The notes: generated by a model not told the origin, from the sequence alone. A stretch of DNA of 64,000 nucleotides from Chryseobacterium indologenes (GCA_016025055.1 CP065590.1:434001-498000); one strand, 5' to 3'. Shown: positions 7,499 to 17,092, numbered from the stretch's first letter. A program made the numbers and translations.

Positions 7499-10288
7499 AT
7501 GAAAAAACAACTCCACAAGAGCATTATGCTACTTGCCTTGTTTTCTGCTGGCTATGCTTTTGCACAAAGTCAGATTCTGGAAGGTAGGGTATTGGATGAG
7601 AAAGACAACACTCCTATACAGGGAGTAAAGGTAAAAGTAAATGATCAGGAAGTAACAACTGACATTTCCGGCTACTACTCTATCAATCTCTCGCCCGGAA
7701 CCAATTATATTATAACGGTATCCTCCAATGGATATAACAAGAAGGAAATCAGTGAGGTTATTGTAAAAAATGAAGGTAACACTCATCTTGATATTGTGAT
7801 GGACAAACCGTCTTTGAAAGAAAAGGAAATCGATGGAGTTGTCATCAGATCCAATGCTAGAAAAGAAACCATTGCCTCTACCATCGGCTTACAAAAGAAT
7901 GCAGGTGTGGTTTCACAGGTAATCGGAGTGGAAGCGATTAAGAGAAGTCCGGACAGAAACACAGGAGAGGTTCTGAAAAGAGTTTCAGGGGTGAGTTTGT
8001 TTGACGGAAAATACATCGTTGTGAGAGGTTTATCCGATCGTTATAACCAGGCCATGTTAAATGGTATTCAGTTATCGAGTACTGAACCGGACAGAAAGAC
8101 TTTTTCATTTGACCTTTTCCCGGCCAACGTTATTGAAACCCTGGTAATCAACAAAACATTTATTCCTGAATATACAGGTGAATGGGGAGGCGGTTTGATC
8201 CAGGTAAATACTAAAGACATTCCTAATAAAGATTTCTTCAATGTACAGGTAGGTGTAGGAGGAAACACGATCACCATGGGACAGGAATTTTTGATGCAGA
8301 AAGGTGGGAAATGGGACTTTTTAGGTATTGACGACGGTTTCAGAAAACTTCCTACGAATATGCCGGCAAAGAACGGATTCAGTATTTTGAACGAAGCTCA
8401 AAAAACTGAGATCGGTAAAGGATTTACGAAAAACTTCGGATTCAACAGTGTAGGTTATCCGGAAAATGTAAGTTTACAATTAGACGGAGGTTTCAATACC
8501 AAAGTTTTCGGGAAGGATCTTGGAGTGATTGCCGTTTTAAACTATAGCAATAACAAAAGAAGAACCGAATCCACTAACCGCTTCTTTACGATCAATGATC
8601 AACTGGCTGATACCAACTTTGATTATTATACTGAAAAATACAGCAACGATGTTATCCTTGGGGGAATGTTGAACCTTTCTTTGAAACTCAATAACAACAA
8701 CAAAATCTCCTTAAAAAACATTATTACCAATAATACCGTGAACCATATGTCCTTCAGAACAGGAAAGGACTTTGAATTTGACCCGGTAAACGGAACCAAT
8801 ATTATCGCCAGAGAAATTGGATTTAAACAGACTACTTTTTACAACTCTACCATCAATGGTACTCATAAGATAGATGCTCTTGGCGGACTTACTTTTAACT
8901 GGTACGGAAGCTTTGGAATACTGGATCAGTATATCCCGTTACTGCAGCGTTTACAATACAACCAACACCCTGAAATGGCTGGTAGTCCTTACCTGGCTTT
9001 GATCTCTAACGGTCTTTCTCAAAAATCAGGTAGTGTTTTCTATTCTACGTTGAGTGACTACCTGTATAATGCGGGTGGAGACGTATCCAAGACTTTTACG
9101 TTATTCGGAGAAAAACAAACCATTAAAGGTGGATATTTGTTCCAGGTAAAAGACAGGATATATAATTCAAGACCATTCTCTGTGAGACTTGAAAGATATA
9201 ACCAGGGATTACTTTCTCAATCATTCGAAAATATTTTCAATCCTGAAAATTTTGGTACAGACGGAAGGTTTACATTTGATGAAATCGCCGGAAACCAGTA
9301 CAGATATATTGCCAATACGATTCTTAACGCAGGATATTTACAGTTCGACAATAACTTTACCCCTTGGTTGAGAGCGGTTTGGGGATTGAGAGTTGAAAAT
9401 TTTGACCAGTTAGTGGGAAGTGCAAGAAAGAGTGATGACCGTTTTGTAAATACGCGTGTCACAGACTTCTTACCTGCCCTTAACCTTACCTTTAAGGTAA
9501 ATCCAAAGATGAACATCCGTCTCGCAGGTTCTCAAACTGTGGTAAGACCGGAATTCAGAGAGGTTTCTCCTTTAGCATATTATGATTTTGATTTAGGTGC
9601 TACGGTAATTGGTAACAAATTTATTGAAAGAACAAAAATCACCAATGCAGATCTTCGTTGGGAATATTACCCGAGAACAAGAGAGATTTTCTCAGTGGCA
9701 GCATTTTATAAGAACTTCAAAAAACCAATCGAACTTTATTTCAACCAGTCTGGTGTAGGAACAAGTAATACCTTCAACTACCTTAACGTAGATAAGGCCG
9801 ATGCCTATGGAATTGAAGCTGAATTCAGAAAAAAACTTGATTTCACAAGTGCTTTGAGAAATTTCACATTGGGTGGAAACTTCGCTTACATCAAAAACAA
9901 AGTAACGGATGAAGCTACTAAAATTGACAGACCAATGCAAGGACAGTCTCCTTACACCATCAACCTGAGCCTTCAGTATGACGCTGAAAAATCAGGATGG
10001 TCTTCTACAGTGCTTTTCAATATGATCGGAAGAAGAATCCTTTATGTAGGAAATGACCAGGTTCCACCAATCTGGGAAGCTCCAAGACCTCTTCTGGATT
10101 TCCAGGTAGCTAAAAAGATCTGGAACAAAAAAGGTGAAATCAAACTTAATGTTTCCGATATCCTGAACCGTCGTGCCAAATTCTATCATGACCTTAACGA
10201 CAATGGTAAGTACGACAGCAAAGATGCTCTTGCTATAGAAAGAGTAACAGGAACCAATATCAGTTTAACACTGGGATACAATTTTTAA
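7499..10288 (+). CDS. TonB-dependent outer-membrane receptor with carboxypeptidase-regulatory-like domain
   Basis: 929 residues. A signal peptide ends near residue 22 (AFAQ) and a CarboxypepD_reg-like domain (27-100, ILEGRVLDEKDNTPIQGVKV) follows. The TonB plug is at about 130-240 (IKRSPDRNTGEVLKRVSGVS, YIVVRGLSDRYNQAMLNG) and a 22-strand-type barrel ends in a C-terminal aromatic residue (LTLGYNF). Imports an unknown substrate across the outer membrane. It is followed after 44 bases by a surface lipoprotein rather than a SusD. Its position divergent from a PhoB/PhoR-like pair suggests phosphate- or phosphocompound-linked uptake, which is inference. Confidence 0.9.
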   Translation: MKKQLHKSIMLLALFSAGYAFAQSQILEGRVLDEKDNTPIQGVKVKVNDQEVTTDISGYYSINLSPGTNYIITVSSNGYNKKEISEVIVKNEGNTHLDIVMDKPSLKEKEIDGVVIRSNARKETIASTIGLQKNAGVVSQVIGVEAIKRSPDRNTGEVLKRVSGVSLFDGKYIVVRGLSDRYNQAMLNGIQLSSTEPDRKTFSFDLFPANVIETLVINKTFIPEYTGEWGGGLIQVNTKDIPNKDFFNVQVGVGGNTITMGQEFLMQKGGKWDFLGIDDGFRKLPTNMPAKNGFSILNEAQKTEIGKGFTKNFGFNSVGYPENVSLQLDGGFNTKVFGKDLGVIAVLNYSNNKRRTESTNRFFTINDQLADTNFDYYTEKYSNDVILGGMLNLSLKLNNNNKISLKNIITNNTVNHMSFRTGKDFEFDPVNGTNIIAREIGFKQTTFYNSTINGTHKIDALGGLTFNWYGSFGILDQYIPLLQRLQYNQHPEMAGSPYLALISNGLSQKSGSVFYSTLSDYLYNAGGDVSKTFTLFGEKQTIKGGYLFQVKDRIYNSRPFSVRLERYNQGLLSQSFENIFNPENFGTDGRFTFDEIAGNQYRYIANTILNAGYLQFDNNFTPWLRAVWGLRVENFDQLVGSARKSDDRFVNTRVTDFLPALNLTFKVNPKMNIRLAGSQTVVRPEFREVSPLAYYDFDLGATVIGNKFIERTKITNADLRWEYYPRTREIFSVAAFYKNFKKPIELYFNQSGVGTSNTFNYLNVDKADAYGIEAEFRKKLDFTSALRNFTLGGNFAYIKNKVTDEATKIDRPMQGQSPYTINLSLQYDAEKSGWSSTVLFNMIGRRILYVGNDQVPPIWEAPRPLLDFQVAKKIWNKKGEIKLNVSDILNRRAKFYHDLNDNGKYDSKDALAIERVTGTNISLTLGYNF

Positions 10289-10332
10289 TACAGTCAATAT
10301 AATCTAATAAAAATAATTTAATTCTTTATAAC

Positions 10333-11757
10333 ATGAAAAAGTTCGTTTTATATTCTTTAATGCTTGGTGCTTTGGTATCCACTACCGCATGTAGAAACAT
10401 AGAAGAAGATGGACCAACCATCATTCAGGGTGGAGGTAACGGAAACGGAGATTCTGAAAACCTTATTCTTTCAGGAAAAATCACATCCAATCTTACGCTT
10501 AAAGCTAATAAAATCTATAAGCTGAGAGGACTAGTATATGTAACAAACGGAGCTACTTTAACAATCGAGCCGGGTACTAAAATTGTAGGTGAAGCTGATA
10601 AAAATGGTGCTCTAATTATTACAAGAGGAAGTAAAATCATGGCAGAAGGTACTGCTGCCAACCCAATTATTTTCACATCAGACAAACCAAGTCCAAAAAG
10701 AGGTGACTGGGCAGGATTGGTGATCTTAGGAAATGCTCCTACCAATGCTTCTTTCAACAACCAGGCAGGCGTTGGAGAGATTGAAGGAGGAATCAACAAC
10801 ACTGAAGGTCTGGGTCTTTACGGAGGTAACAATGCCGCTGATAACAGTGGAGTTTTAAAATATGTGAGAGTAGAATATGCAGGCTATGCATTCTTACCAG
10901 ATAAAGAGATTAACGGAATTACTTTCGGAGGTGTTGGTAACGGTACTGTTGTAGACTATGTAGAAGTTGCTTATGCTAATGATGATAGTTTTGAATGGTT
11001 CGGAGGAACGGTAAACTGTTCTCACCTAATTTCTTACAAAGGTCTTGATGATGATTTCGATACAGATAACGGTTTCTCCGGAAATATCCAGTTTGGTATT
11101 GCGGTAAGAGACCCTCAGGTAGCAGACGTTTCCGGTTCAAACGGATTTGAGTCTGACAATGATGCTAACGGATCTGCTTTAACGCCTCAGACATCGGCTA
11201 CGTTCTCGAATATGACGATTATCGGGCCAATCAATTCTTCAAGTACCAGTACAAACGCAGGATCTATCAACTCTTTATTCCAACATGGGTTACAGATCAG
11301 AAGAAACTCTTCAATTTCTGTATTCAATTCTGTATTTACAGGATTCCCGATCGGTTTATTTGTTGATGCCACTAAAGGAACACCTACAGATAAGAACCTT
11401 ACCAGTGGAAGCCTTGCTTTTGAAAACAATATTTTAGCAGGAAACACAACTCCTTTAAAATACGGAGCTTCTACTTCTTCTTCTTCTACAGGATACACTT
11501 TGGATAACCTTACGACGTTATTTAATTCTAAAGGAAATACCATCCTTGCGTATACAGCTGACGTAAAACTGGCGGGTGCATGGGCTCCTGCAGGAACAAC
11601 TCCAAACTTCTCTCCTGCATCCGGTTCACCACTATTGACAGGAGGAACATTTACTCATGCTAAGTTGACTTCTTGGTTCAAACCGGTAACATACAGAGGG
11701 GCTGTAGCTGATGCTAGTGATACCTGGTATGCAGGTTGGACAAACTACAACCTATAA
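10333..11757 (+). CDS. Surface lipoprotein with right-handed beta-helix-like repeats
   Basis: 474 residues with a lipoprotein signal (VSTTAC, Cys20) and a Gly/Asn-rich linker. The body (about 45-470) contains repeated beta-strand turns such as LTIEPGTKIVG, AGLVILGNAP, GGVGNGTVVDYVEVAYANDD and HGLQIRRNSSISVFNSVF, characteristic of parallel beta-helix proteins. It is probably co-transcribed with the preceding TonB receptor, where it would act as an outer-leaflet binding partner in place of SusD. Substrate unknown. Confidence 0.78.
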   Translation: MKKFVLYSLMLGALVSTTACRNIEEDGPTIIQGGGNGNGDSENLILSGKITSNLTLKANKIYKLRGLVYVTNGATLTIEPGTKIVGEADKNGALIITRGSKIMAEGTAANPIIFTSDKPSPKRGDWAGLVILGNAPTNASFNNQAGVGEIEGGINNTEGLGLYGGNNAADNSGVLKYVRVEYAGYAFLPDKEINGITFGGVGNGTVVDYVEVAYANDDSFEWFGGTVNCSHLISYKGLDDDFDTDNGFSGNIQFGIAVRDPQVADVSGSNGFESDNDANGSALTPQTSATFSNMTIIGPINSSSTSTNAGSINSLFQHGLQIRRNSSISVFNSVFTGFPIGLFVDATKGTPTDKNLTSGSLAFENNILAGNTTPLKYGASTSSSSTGYTLDNLTTLFNSKGNTILAYTADVKLAGAWAPAGTTPNFSPASGSPLLTGGTFTHAKLTSWFKPVTYRGAVADASDTWYAGWTNYNL

Positions 11758-11786
11758 AATATAGTAGTTAGATTAATTTTATAAAG

Positions 11787-11820
11787 AGCTTTCGGAAGTA
11801 TTTTTCGAAGGCTTTTTTTG
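11787..11820 (+). terminator. Terminator after the receptor/lipoprotein operon
   Basis: AGCTTTCG (11787-11794) pairs with CGAAGGCT (11806-11813), an 8-bp stem with one G-T pair. A run of seven Ts follows. Confidence 0.75.
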
Positions 11821-11940
11821 TATAATTACGTTAAATAACAGATTTCAGGAATATTTTACATTAAGAGATGTTAATATTAGAAGACATCAATATCCAATGT
11901 TAACGATATAAGTTCTCGTTAATTTCTATTGCTTTATTAA

Positions 11941-12005
11941 ATTTCGGCTAAAGCCAATGAAATCTGGATTATTATATTTGAGTGAGCTAAAGCCCACTCC
12001 TCCTG
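11941..12005. repeat. Interspersed GGCTTTAGCC-type repeat, copy A
   Basis: Part of the 331-base gap 11758-12088. It contains two palindromic cores, CGGCTAAAGCCAA (11945-11957) and GTGAGCTAAAGCCCAC (11982-11997), about 25 bases apart. Related elements occur at 20619-20681 and 51001-51135. No open reading frame covers it. Confidence 0.6.
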
Positions 12006-12018
12006 ATGTCAATAATGA

Positions 12019-12050
12019 TAAAAAGGCCACCGGAAAATTCCGGTGACCCA
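12019..12050 (-). terminator. Terminator after the first amidohydrolase gene
   Basis: Arms 12025-12035 and 12038-12048 pair over 11 bases with one mismatch (core CACCGGAA/TTCCGGTG). On the minus strand the stem is followed by TTTTTATC. Confidence 0.8.
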
Positions 12051-12088
12051 TTACAAAAAACAAGTGTATAAAAAAATATACTATATCA

Positions 12089-13327
12089 TTATTTTCTCCA
12101 AAACAGATTCCCGTCATTCATCAGGGCTTCTATCGGTGAGATTCTGGAAACAGCTTCTGCAGAACATGACGCATCAGCCAAAACAATAGCCGCCTCATCT
12201 CCGGGCTTCGGCCATTGCTGGTTTCCTTTATCATCCAAAGGAAGAATACTTTGAGTGGCAAACTGTAAAGCCCTTGACAATGCAAATTCTGTGGCATAAC
12301 CATATAATTCTGCAATAAGATTTGCTTTCTGAAGCATGTTGCCAGATCCGAAAGTACTCCAATAGTCCTGTACATTATCATTTCCTACTAAAACATTTAC
12401 CCCATATTTCTTCAATGTCGGAACAGGCATAATGGTTCCTCTGAAAGGTATCGATGATGCGATTCCCACTTTACCTTCTGCCAGTCTTTCAGCAATCTGC
12501 TCTGTTTCTTTTGGTGAAAGATGTCCCAGCGCAAAAGCATGGCTTACAAAAGTCTTACCTTGTAATTCAGGATTCTCGATTGCTTTATCGATAAGATAAT
12601 TGATGGTCTTTATTCCGGACTCTCCTGCTTCATGAAGATGGATATCAATTCCTTTATGATGATCTAACGCTAATTGTACAGTGAAATCCATTACCTTTTC
12701 AATACTTCCGTCGATACTGAACGGATCCAATCCCCCTATAAAATCAACACTTTTCATTTGTGCGGCTTCTTTCAGTAAAGGAACAGTATCCGTATAATAG
12801 ATTCCATGTTGAGGAAAGGCGACCAATTCTGTTTTAAAAGAATCTTTCTTACTGTTCAGGGCCTGTTCCAGATGCTCCAGAGATTTCAATCCTGAAGTGG
12901 GGTCAATATTGAAATGGGTTCTGACAAAATGGGTTCCGTAATGCTGTAATAAACTGATCAGCTGCTCTGCTCTTTCCACTGAAGTCTTCAACAGTTCAGG
13001 GATGATTTCCTGTTCGTAGGCAATCATATCCTTCACCGTTTTTCTTTTTGGGGAAAGCGTTTGCCATGGAAGTCCGTACCATGTTTTATCCAAATGGATA
13101 TGCATATCTCTGAAAGCCGGAAGCATCAGATATCCTTTCGCATCAATTGCGTTAGAAGAATGTTCGTTAGATTTTACTGCTTGTATTTTCCCGTCTTCAA
13201 TTTCGATACTGAAAAGATCTGTTTTTGTTCCGGTTACCTCTTCATTTTCGTATTCAAAACCTGTTTCCAGGCGGACATTTTTCAGGGAATATTTTCCTTT
13301 TGCAGTTAATTGATAGGGAAATTGCAT
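12089..13327 (-). CDS. Amidohydrolase family protein (cytosine deaminase-like), cytoplasmic paralogue
   Basis: 412 residues from the ATG at 13327. The frame opens 15 codons earlier, but this start aligns with the paralogue at 15093-16427 and follows a TAATTTTG box. Metal-site motifs of the amidohydrolase fold: HIHLDK (HxH), VRTHFNIDP, DIHLHE, SHAF, and the catalytic aspartate in LVGNDNVQDYWSTFGSG. The layout is nearest to CodA-like deaminases acting on N-heterocycles, but the substrate cannot be assigned. No signal peptide, unlike its paralogue. An AraC regulator lies just upstream on the same strand. Confidence 0.85.
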   Translation of the reverse strand: MQFPYQLTAKGKYSLKNVRLETGFEYENEEVTGTKTDLFSIEIEDGKIQAVKSNEHSSNAIDAKGYLMLPAFRDMHIHLDKTWYGLPWQTLSPKRKTVKDMIAYEQEIIPELLKTSVERAEQLISLLQHYGTHFVRTHFNIDPTSGLKSLEHLEQALNSKKDSFKTELVAFPQHGIYYTDTVPLLKEAAQMKSVDFIGGLDPFSIDGSIEKVMDFTVQLALDHHKGIDIHLHEAGESGIKTINYLIDKAIENPELQGKTFVSHAFALGHLSPKETEQIAERLAEGKVGIASSIPFRGTIMPVPTLKKYGVNVLVGNDNVQDYWSTFGSGNMLQKANLIAELYGYATEFALSRALQFATQSILPLDDKGNQQWPKPGDEAAIVLADASCSAEAVSRISPIEALMNDGNLFWRK

Positions 13328-13347
13328 GATGTAATATTTTAACAATA

Positions 13348-13355
13348 CAAAATTA
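13348..13355 (-). promoter_or_regulatory. -7 box upstream of the first amidohydrolase
   Basis: Minus strand TAATTTTG, 20 bases before the start at 13327. The same octamer precedes the second amidohydrolase. Confidence 0.4.
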
Positions 13356-13407
13356 CACCAGCTTGTATTCAAAACCGGTGTATCAATTATGTCTTGTTTT
13401 GTACAGA

Positions 13408-14253
13408 TTATTCTTTAAACTGAGAAGGCGTCATCCCTGTTTGTGCTTTGAAGAATTTTGAAAAGCTGGCATGGTCGTAAAAGCCAAGATCATATACAAT
13501 GTCTTTCACAGACATTTCCGAGACTTTCAAAAGCCGTTTTGCTTCCAGTAAAATACGGTCCTGAATCAATGACGAAGCGGAGGAATTCAGGTTCTTCTTG
13601 CAGACAATATTCAGATAATTGGCAGAAATGTTCAGCTTATCAGCATAGAAAGATACGGACCTTTCCGTTTTAAAATGCTCATCAATCAGCTGCAAAAATC
13701 TGGAGATGATAGGATTGGAATGATACATTTCAAAATCTTTAAAGGCACCTTCCATACACTGGCTTACCAATAGCCCAATAAGCTCACTCCTTTTCTGGAT
13801 AAGCTCCCAAAAGACTTTTTCGCCTGTCAGTTCTTTTTGAATAGCTTTAAATTCATACCGGAAAGTTTCAAAAACGTCCTTTGAAAGGTTAATAACCGGA
13901 TGATTCTGGTAATAAGAAGCGGAAAACCTCAATGAAGGCAGAAAGCTTTCAAACCAATCCCTGCTGATCATCAGCTGGTATCCTATCGTTTCCTTTTCAA
14001 TAACCCATTGATGAACCTGATCCGGAAAAACAAGATGAATCTGATGGTTTTTTATCTGATATTCCGTAAAATCTATCGTGTGGGAACCTACTCCGTGCTC
14101 AAAAAGGTTGATGATAAAAAAATCGTGTTTATGGGGATCATCGATGGAACGTGCCCCGTAAAGTTCATTAAACAACAAATTACAGCCCATAAGCTGATTT
14201 TCGCTGAACTCCTGAATTCCTAAAATAGGAAAATGATCTGTATGATAACTCAC
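13408..14253 (-). CDS. AraC-family transcriptional regulator
   Basis: 281 residues. The N-terminal half is a cupin-like ligand-sensing domain (HKHDFFIINLFEHGVGSHTI). The C-terminal 100 residues hold two helix-turn-helix motifs (VSFYADKLNISANYLNIVCK and VKDIVYDLGFYDHASFSKFF) with the AraC signature ending FKAQTGMTPSQFK. It lies between two paralogous amidohydrolase genes, all on the minus strand, and is the obvious candidate to control them. The inducer is unknown. Confidence 0.92.
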   Translation of the reverse strand: MSYHTDHFPILGIQEFSENQLMGCNLLFNELYGARSIDDPHKHDFFIINLFEHGVGSHTIDFTEYQIKNHQIHLVFPDQVHQWVIEKETIGYQLMISRDWFESFLPSLRFSASYYQNHPVINLSKDVFETFRYEFKAIQKELTGEKVFWELIQKRSELIGLLVSQCMEGAFKDFEMYHSNPIISRFLQLIDEHFKTERSVSFYADKLNISANYLNIVCKKNLNSSASSLIQDRILLEAKRLLKVSEMSVKDIVYDLGFYDHASFSKFFKAQTGMTPSQFKE

Positions 14254-14306
14254 ACTACCTTAATTTCTCTTAAAATTAATAAAATTCCCCGGAGAAAAAT
14301 TAAAAT

Positions 14307-14343
14307 AACCACAAAAGAAACAAATCCCGAGTCTTTTGTGGTT
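14307..14343 (-). terminator. Terminator-like hairpin after the ankyrin gene
   Basis: A perfect 12-bp stem (AACCACAAAAGA, 14307-14318, with 14332-14343) and a 13-base loop. On the minus strand an AT-rich tail ending in five Ts follows. It would end transcripts from the ankyrin and second amidohydrolase genes. Confidence 0.55.
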
Positions 14344-14398
14344 AAATATCAACTAAATTATATGTCTGAAATTTCTACTGTTTGATCAAAATCCGGCG

Positions 14399-15067
14399 TT
14401 AAGATCTTAAGATTGCGGCAATCTCTTTAAAACCCAATGATTCTGCATGCTGCAAAGGCATTTTTCCAGAATGGTCAGGAATATTGAGATCCGCACCGTT
14501 ATCTTTTAAGATCTGTACAATTTCCTGATATTTTTGCGAGCCGTTTCCAAGAATTACGGCTTCCATTAAGGCGGTCCAGCCTAAACGGTTAACATGATTG
14601 ACCGGGAAGCCTTTTGTTTTCACCAATACTTTCACCGTTTCCACATGTCCACGCTCACAGGCAGGAATCAAAGCGGTACCGTTATACCTGTTGAAAACAT
14701 CAAAACGCGCTCCGTTTTCCAGAAATAATCTGACCAATTCTGTTTGTCCACTTGCTCCGGCATACAAAAACGGACTGTCCAGCTGCTTATCCTGAAGGTT
14801 AACATCTGCTTTATGGGAAATCAGAAGCTTTGCCATTTCCGGTTTATTTTCCAGGGTAGCTATCAAAAGTAAAGAACGTCCTTTTTTGTCCTGGGTATTC
14901 ACATCAGTACCGTTCTCCAAAGCCGACTTTACGCCAGTAAGATCATTTTTCTTTACCAGATCTGTAATACGGGTCTGTTGCATAATATTTTCTTTTGAAT
15001 GACTATCAGATTTCACTTCACAGGCATTCAGGCTTCCAAACGCCAAAAGAAATACCAGGATTTTCAT
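14399..15067 (-). CDS. Ankyrin-repeat lipoprotein
   Basis: 222 residues with a lipoprotein signal (SLNAC, Cys16). Five to six ankyrin repeats fill residues 35-220, with the typical DKKGRSLLLIATLENKPEMA, GTALIPACERGHVETVKVLV and HSGKMPLQHAESLGFKEIA units. It probably binds a protein partner in the periplasm. It follows the second amidohydrolase by 25 bases on the same strand, so the two are probably co-expressed. Confidence 0.88.
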   Translation of the reverse strand: MKILVFLLAFGSLNACEVKSDSHSKENIMQQTRITDLVKKNDLTGVKSALENGTDVNTQDKKGRSLLLIATLENKPEMAKLLISHKADVNLQDKQLDSPFLYAGASGQTELVRLFLENGARFDVFNRYNGTALIPACERGHVETVKVLVKTKGFPVNHVNRLGWTALMEAVILGNGSQKYQEIVQILKDNGADLNIPDHSGKMPLQHAESLGFKEIAAILRS

Positions 15068-15092
15068 AGCTTTTCATTTTTGAGGTTAATGA

Positions 15093-16427
15093 TTAAAAAA
15101 CAACATTTCCCTGATGTACCAGTGATTCCACATTTGAAATTCTTGATACAGCTTCTGCTGAGCAGCTTGCATTCAGCAATACAAAGTTGGCCGGGTCTCC
15201 GGCTTTAGGCCATTGCTGAGTTCCTTTATCATCCAATGGAAGTACGTTCCCTGTAGCGAGTTTTAAACTTCTAGATAAGGCAAACTCTGTAGAATATCCA
15301 TATACCTGGGCCATTAAATTAGCCTTTTCCAGAACACTTCCGGTTCCGAATGTATTCCAATGGTCTACAATACTGTCATTCCCCGTCAGTACCGTTACAT
15401 TATGTTTGTATAAAGTCGGAATCGGCATTACCAGTCTTCCGAAAGGAATGGTAGAAACAATTCCGATCTGAGCCTCAGCTAATTTTTCAGCAACTTCTTC
15501 CTGCCTGGATGCTTCCAGTTTTGCCAGAATAAAACAGTGGCTTAGGTATGTTTTGCCTTTTAAAGCAGGGTTTTCATTCACCTTTTTGATCAGGTATTCT
15601 ACAGTTTTCAGTCCGGATTCTCCTGTTTCATGCAGGTGAATATCAATTCCTTTGTTGTTGTCTAAAGCCAGCTGAACAGTAAAGTCTACTACTTTTTCGA
15701 TATTTCCGTCAACATTGAAAGGGTCTACTCCACCGATAAAATCAACATCCATCTTAGCAGCCTCTTTCAGATAAGGTGCTGAATCCGTATAAAACACTCC
15801 ATGTTGCGGAAATGCGACCAATTCCGCTCCAAATCCTTGCTTTTTATTATCCAGGGCTTTCTGGAGGTTCTTTAATGACTGCAGTTTTGAAGTTGGCTCA
15901 ATATTCACATGACTTCTTGCATATGAAGTTCCTTTTGACTGCAATAATTCTATCATTTTCTCTGCCTTAAAGGTTGAGTTTTTAAGCATTTCAGGAAGCA
16001 TTTTCTGCTCCAGTTCTATCATCCCTTTGATTCCTCCTGTTCTTTTGCGGACTGCCTGCCACTTATCGCCATAAAAAGTTTTATCTAAATGGATATGCAT
16101 ATCTTTAAATGCCGGAAGCATTAAAAATCCCTTGGCGTCTACCCCTTTGGCGCTCGGTTGGTTCGGTGCAACCTTGGTGATCTTACCGTTTTCAACTTCT
16201 ACACAAAATAAATCCGTTTTTGTTGAAACGACTTCTCCATCCTCATAGGTAAAACCTGTTTCCAGGCGAACATTTTTAAGGCTGATTTTTCCTTTTGCCG
16301 AAATATTCTTATCCTTAAAAAAAGGTGATGCTGTCATAATACCAGGTAATAAAGTGAATCCCGCTACGGCCCATGCGGAGCCTTTTAAAAAATCCTTACG
16401 AGATATATTATGGTCTGAGCTCTTCAT
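15093..16427 (-). CDS. Amidohydrolase family protein (cytosine deaminase-like), exported paralogue
   Basis: 444 residues from the ATG at 16427, which gives a Tat-type leader (SRKDFLKGSAWAVAGF) about residues 10-30. The mature domain is closely similar to the protein at 12089-13327: SLKNVRLETGF, MHIHLDK, HVNIEPTS, DIHLHETGESG, LTGNDSIVDHWNTFGTG and a shared C-terminus ASCSAEAVSRIS. The leader suggests export of a folded metalloenzyme to the periplasm, so the pair may process the same compound in two compartments. Substrate unknown. Confidence 0.87.
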   Translation of the reverse strand: MKSSDHNISRKDFLKGSAWAVAGFTLLPGIMTASPFFKDKNISAKGKISLKNVRLETGFTYEDGEVVSTKTDLFCVEVENGKITKVAPNQPSAKGVDAKGFLMLPAFKDMHIHLDKTFYGDKWQAVRKRTGGIKGMIELEQKMLPEMLKNSTFKAEKMIELLQSKGTSYARSHVNIEPTSKLQSLKNLQKALDNKKQGFGAELVAFPQHGVFYTDSAPYLKEAAKMDVDFIGGVDPFNVDGNIEKVVDFTVQLALDNNKGIDIHLHETGESGLKTVEYLIKKVNENPALKGKTYLSHCFILAKLEASRQEEVAEKLAEAQIGIVSTIPFGRLVMPIPTLYKHNVTVLTGNDSIVDHWNTFGTGSVLEKANLMAQVYGYSTEFALSRSLKLATGNVLPLDDKGTQQWPKAGDPANFVLLNASCSAEAVSRISNVESLVHQGNVVF

Positions 16428-16444
16428 ATCCAATCTATTTATTA

Positions 16445-16452
16445 CAAAATTA
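16445..16452 (-). promoter_or_regulatory. -7 box upstream of the second amidohydrolase
   Basis: Minus strand TAATTTTG, 17 bases before the chosen start at 16427. It supports that start over the longer open frame. Confidence 0.4.
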
Positions 16453-16662
16453 AAAAGAACGGATAGGAACACAGTGTACGGTTTATCACAAAATCTGTAT
16501 CATTTATGCTTTCTCGACGGCTTTAAGAATAAACAGCACAAAAATTCATTGTTTATCATTTTTTTATTACAAGGATTTGATAAAACATTTTTTATATTTC
16601 AGATAGGTAGCTTTAATATTTTTTATACAAACAAAATACAACTATATTTTTTTATTAAAATT

Positions 16663-16670
16663 TATCTTTG
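16663..16670 (+). promoter_or_regulatory. -7 box upstream of the broken surface-protein gene
   Basis: TATCTTTG, an exact TAnnTTTG match, 13 bases before the ATG at 16684. Confidence 0.45.
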
Positions 16671-16683
16671 CAAGAAAAAATAT

Positions 16684-17036
16684 ATGAAAAAAATTATTGG
16701 TTTTATTTTGATGGGTGCAGCTTCTGTATTATTTGCACAAACCGGCATTAATACTGAAAATCCTAAAGCAACTCTTGATGTCAGTGCTAAAAAGAAGTTT
16801 TAACGATTGCTGGTTTATTACCTCCGAGATTAACCCGGGCAGAACTTACGGAGAAAGGCAATACATTATATGGAAAAGAGCAGGATGGAGCTATCATATA
16901 CATTACTGACGCTTCCGGAGGAGATGCCTTGAGCCAAAGAGAACATATCCAAAGTAAAGGCCTTTATATATTTGATGCTGATGAAGCCAATAAGGAAGGA
17001 CGCTGGATGTGTCTTCTGTGCTATGGTTTCGCGTAA
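16684..17036 (+). pseudogene. Frameshifted and short secreted surface protein gene
   Basis: The reading starts MKKIIGFILMG with a signal peptide (FAQ) and the TGINTENPKATLDVSAK motif. That motif is common at the mature N-terminus of many Flavobacteriia cell-surface proteins. It stops at a TAA at 16801-16803. One extra T in the T run 16798-16801 would continue into LTIAGLLPPRLTRAEL, through QDGAIIYITDASGG and GLYIFDADEANKEGRWM, to a stop at 17034-17036. The corrected product would be about 117 residues, shorter than typical relatives. It could be a real pseudogene or a sequencing indel. Confidence 0.6.
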
Positions 17037-17052
17037 TTTAAGGCATTACCCT

Positions 17053-17092
17053 AAAAACAAGAGACCGGCTTTTCAACCGGTCTCTTGTTTTT
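17053..17092. terminator. Bidirectional terminator between the broken gene and hemL
   Basis: A perfect 16-bp stem (AAAAACAAGAGACCGG, 17053-17068, with 17077-17092) and an 8-base loop. The A/T ends of the stem supply a T tract on both strands. It overlaps the hemL stop codon by two bases. Confidence 0.85.
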
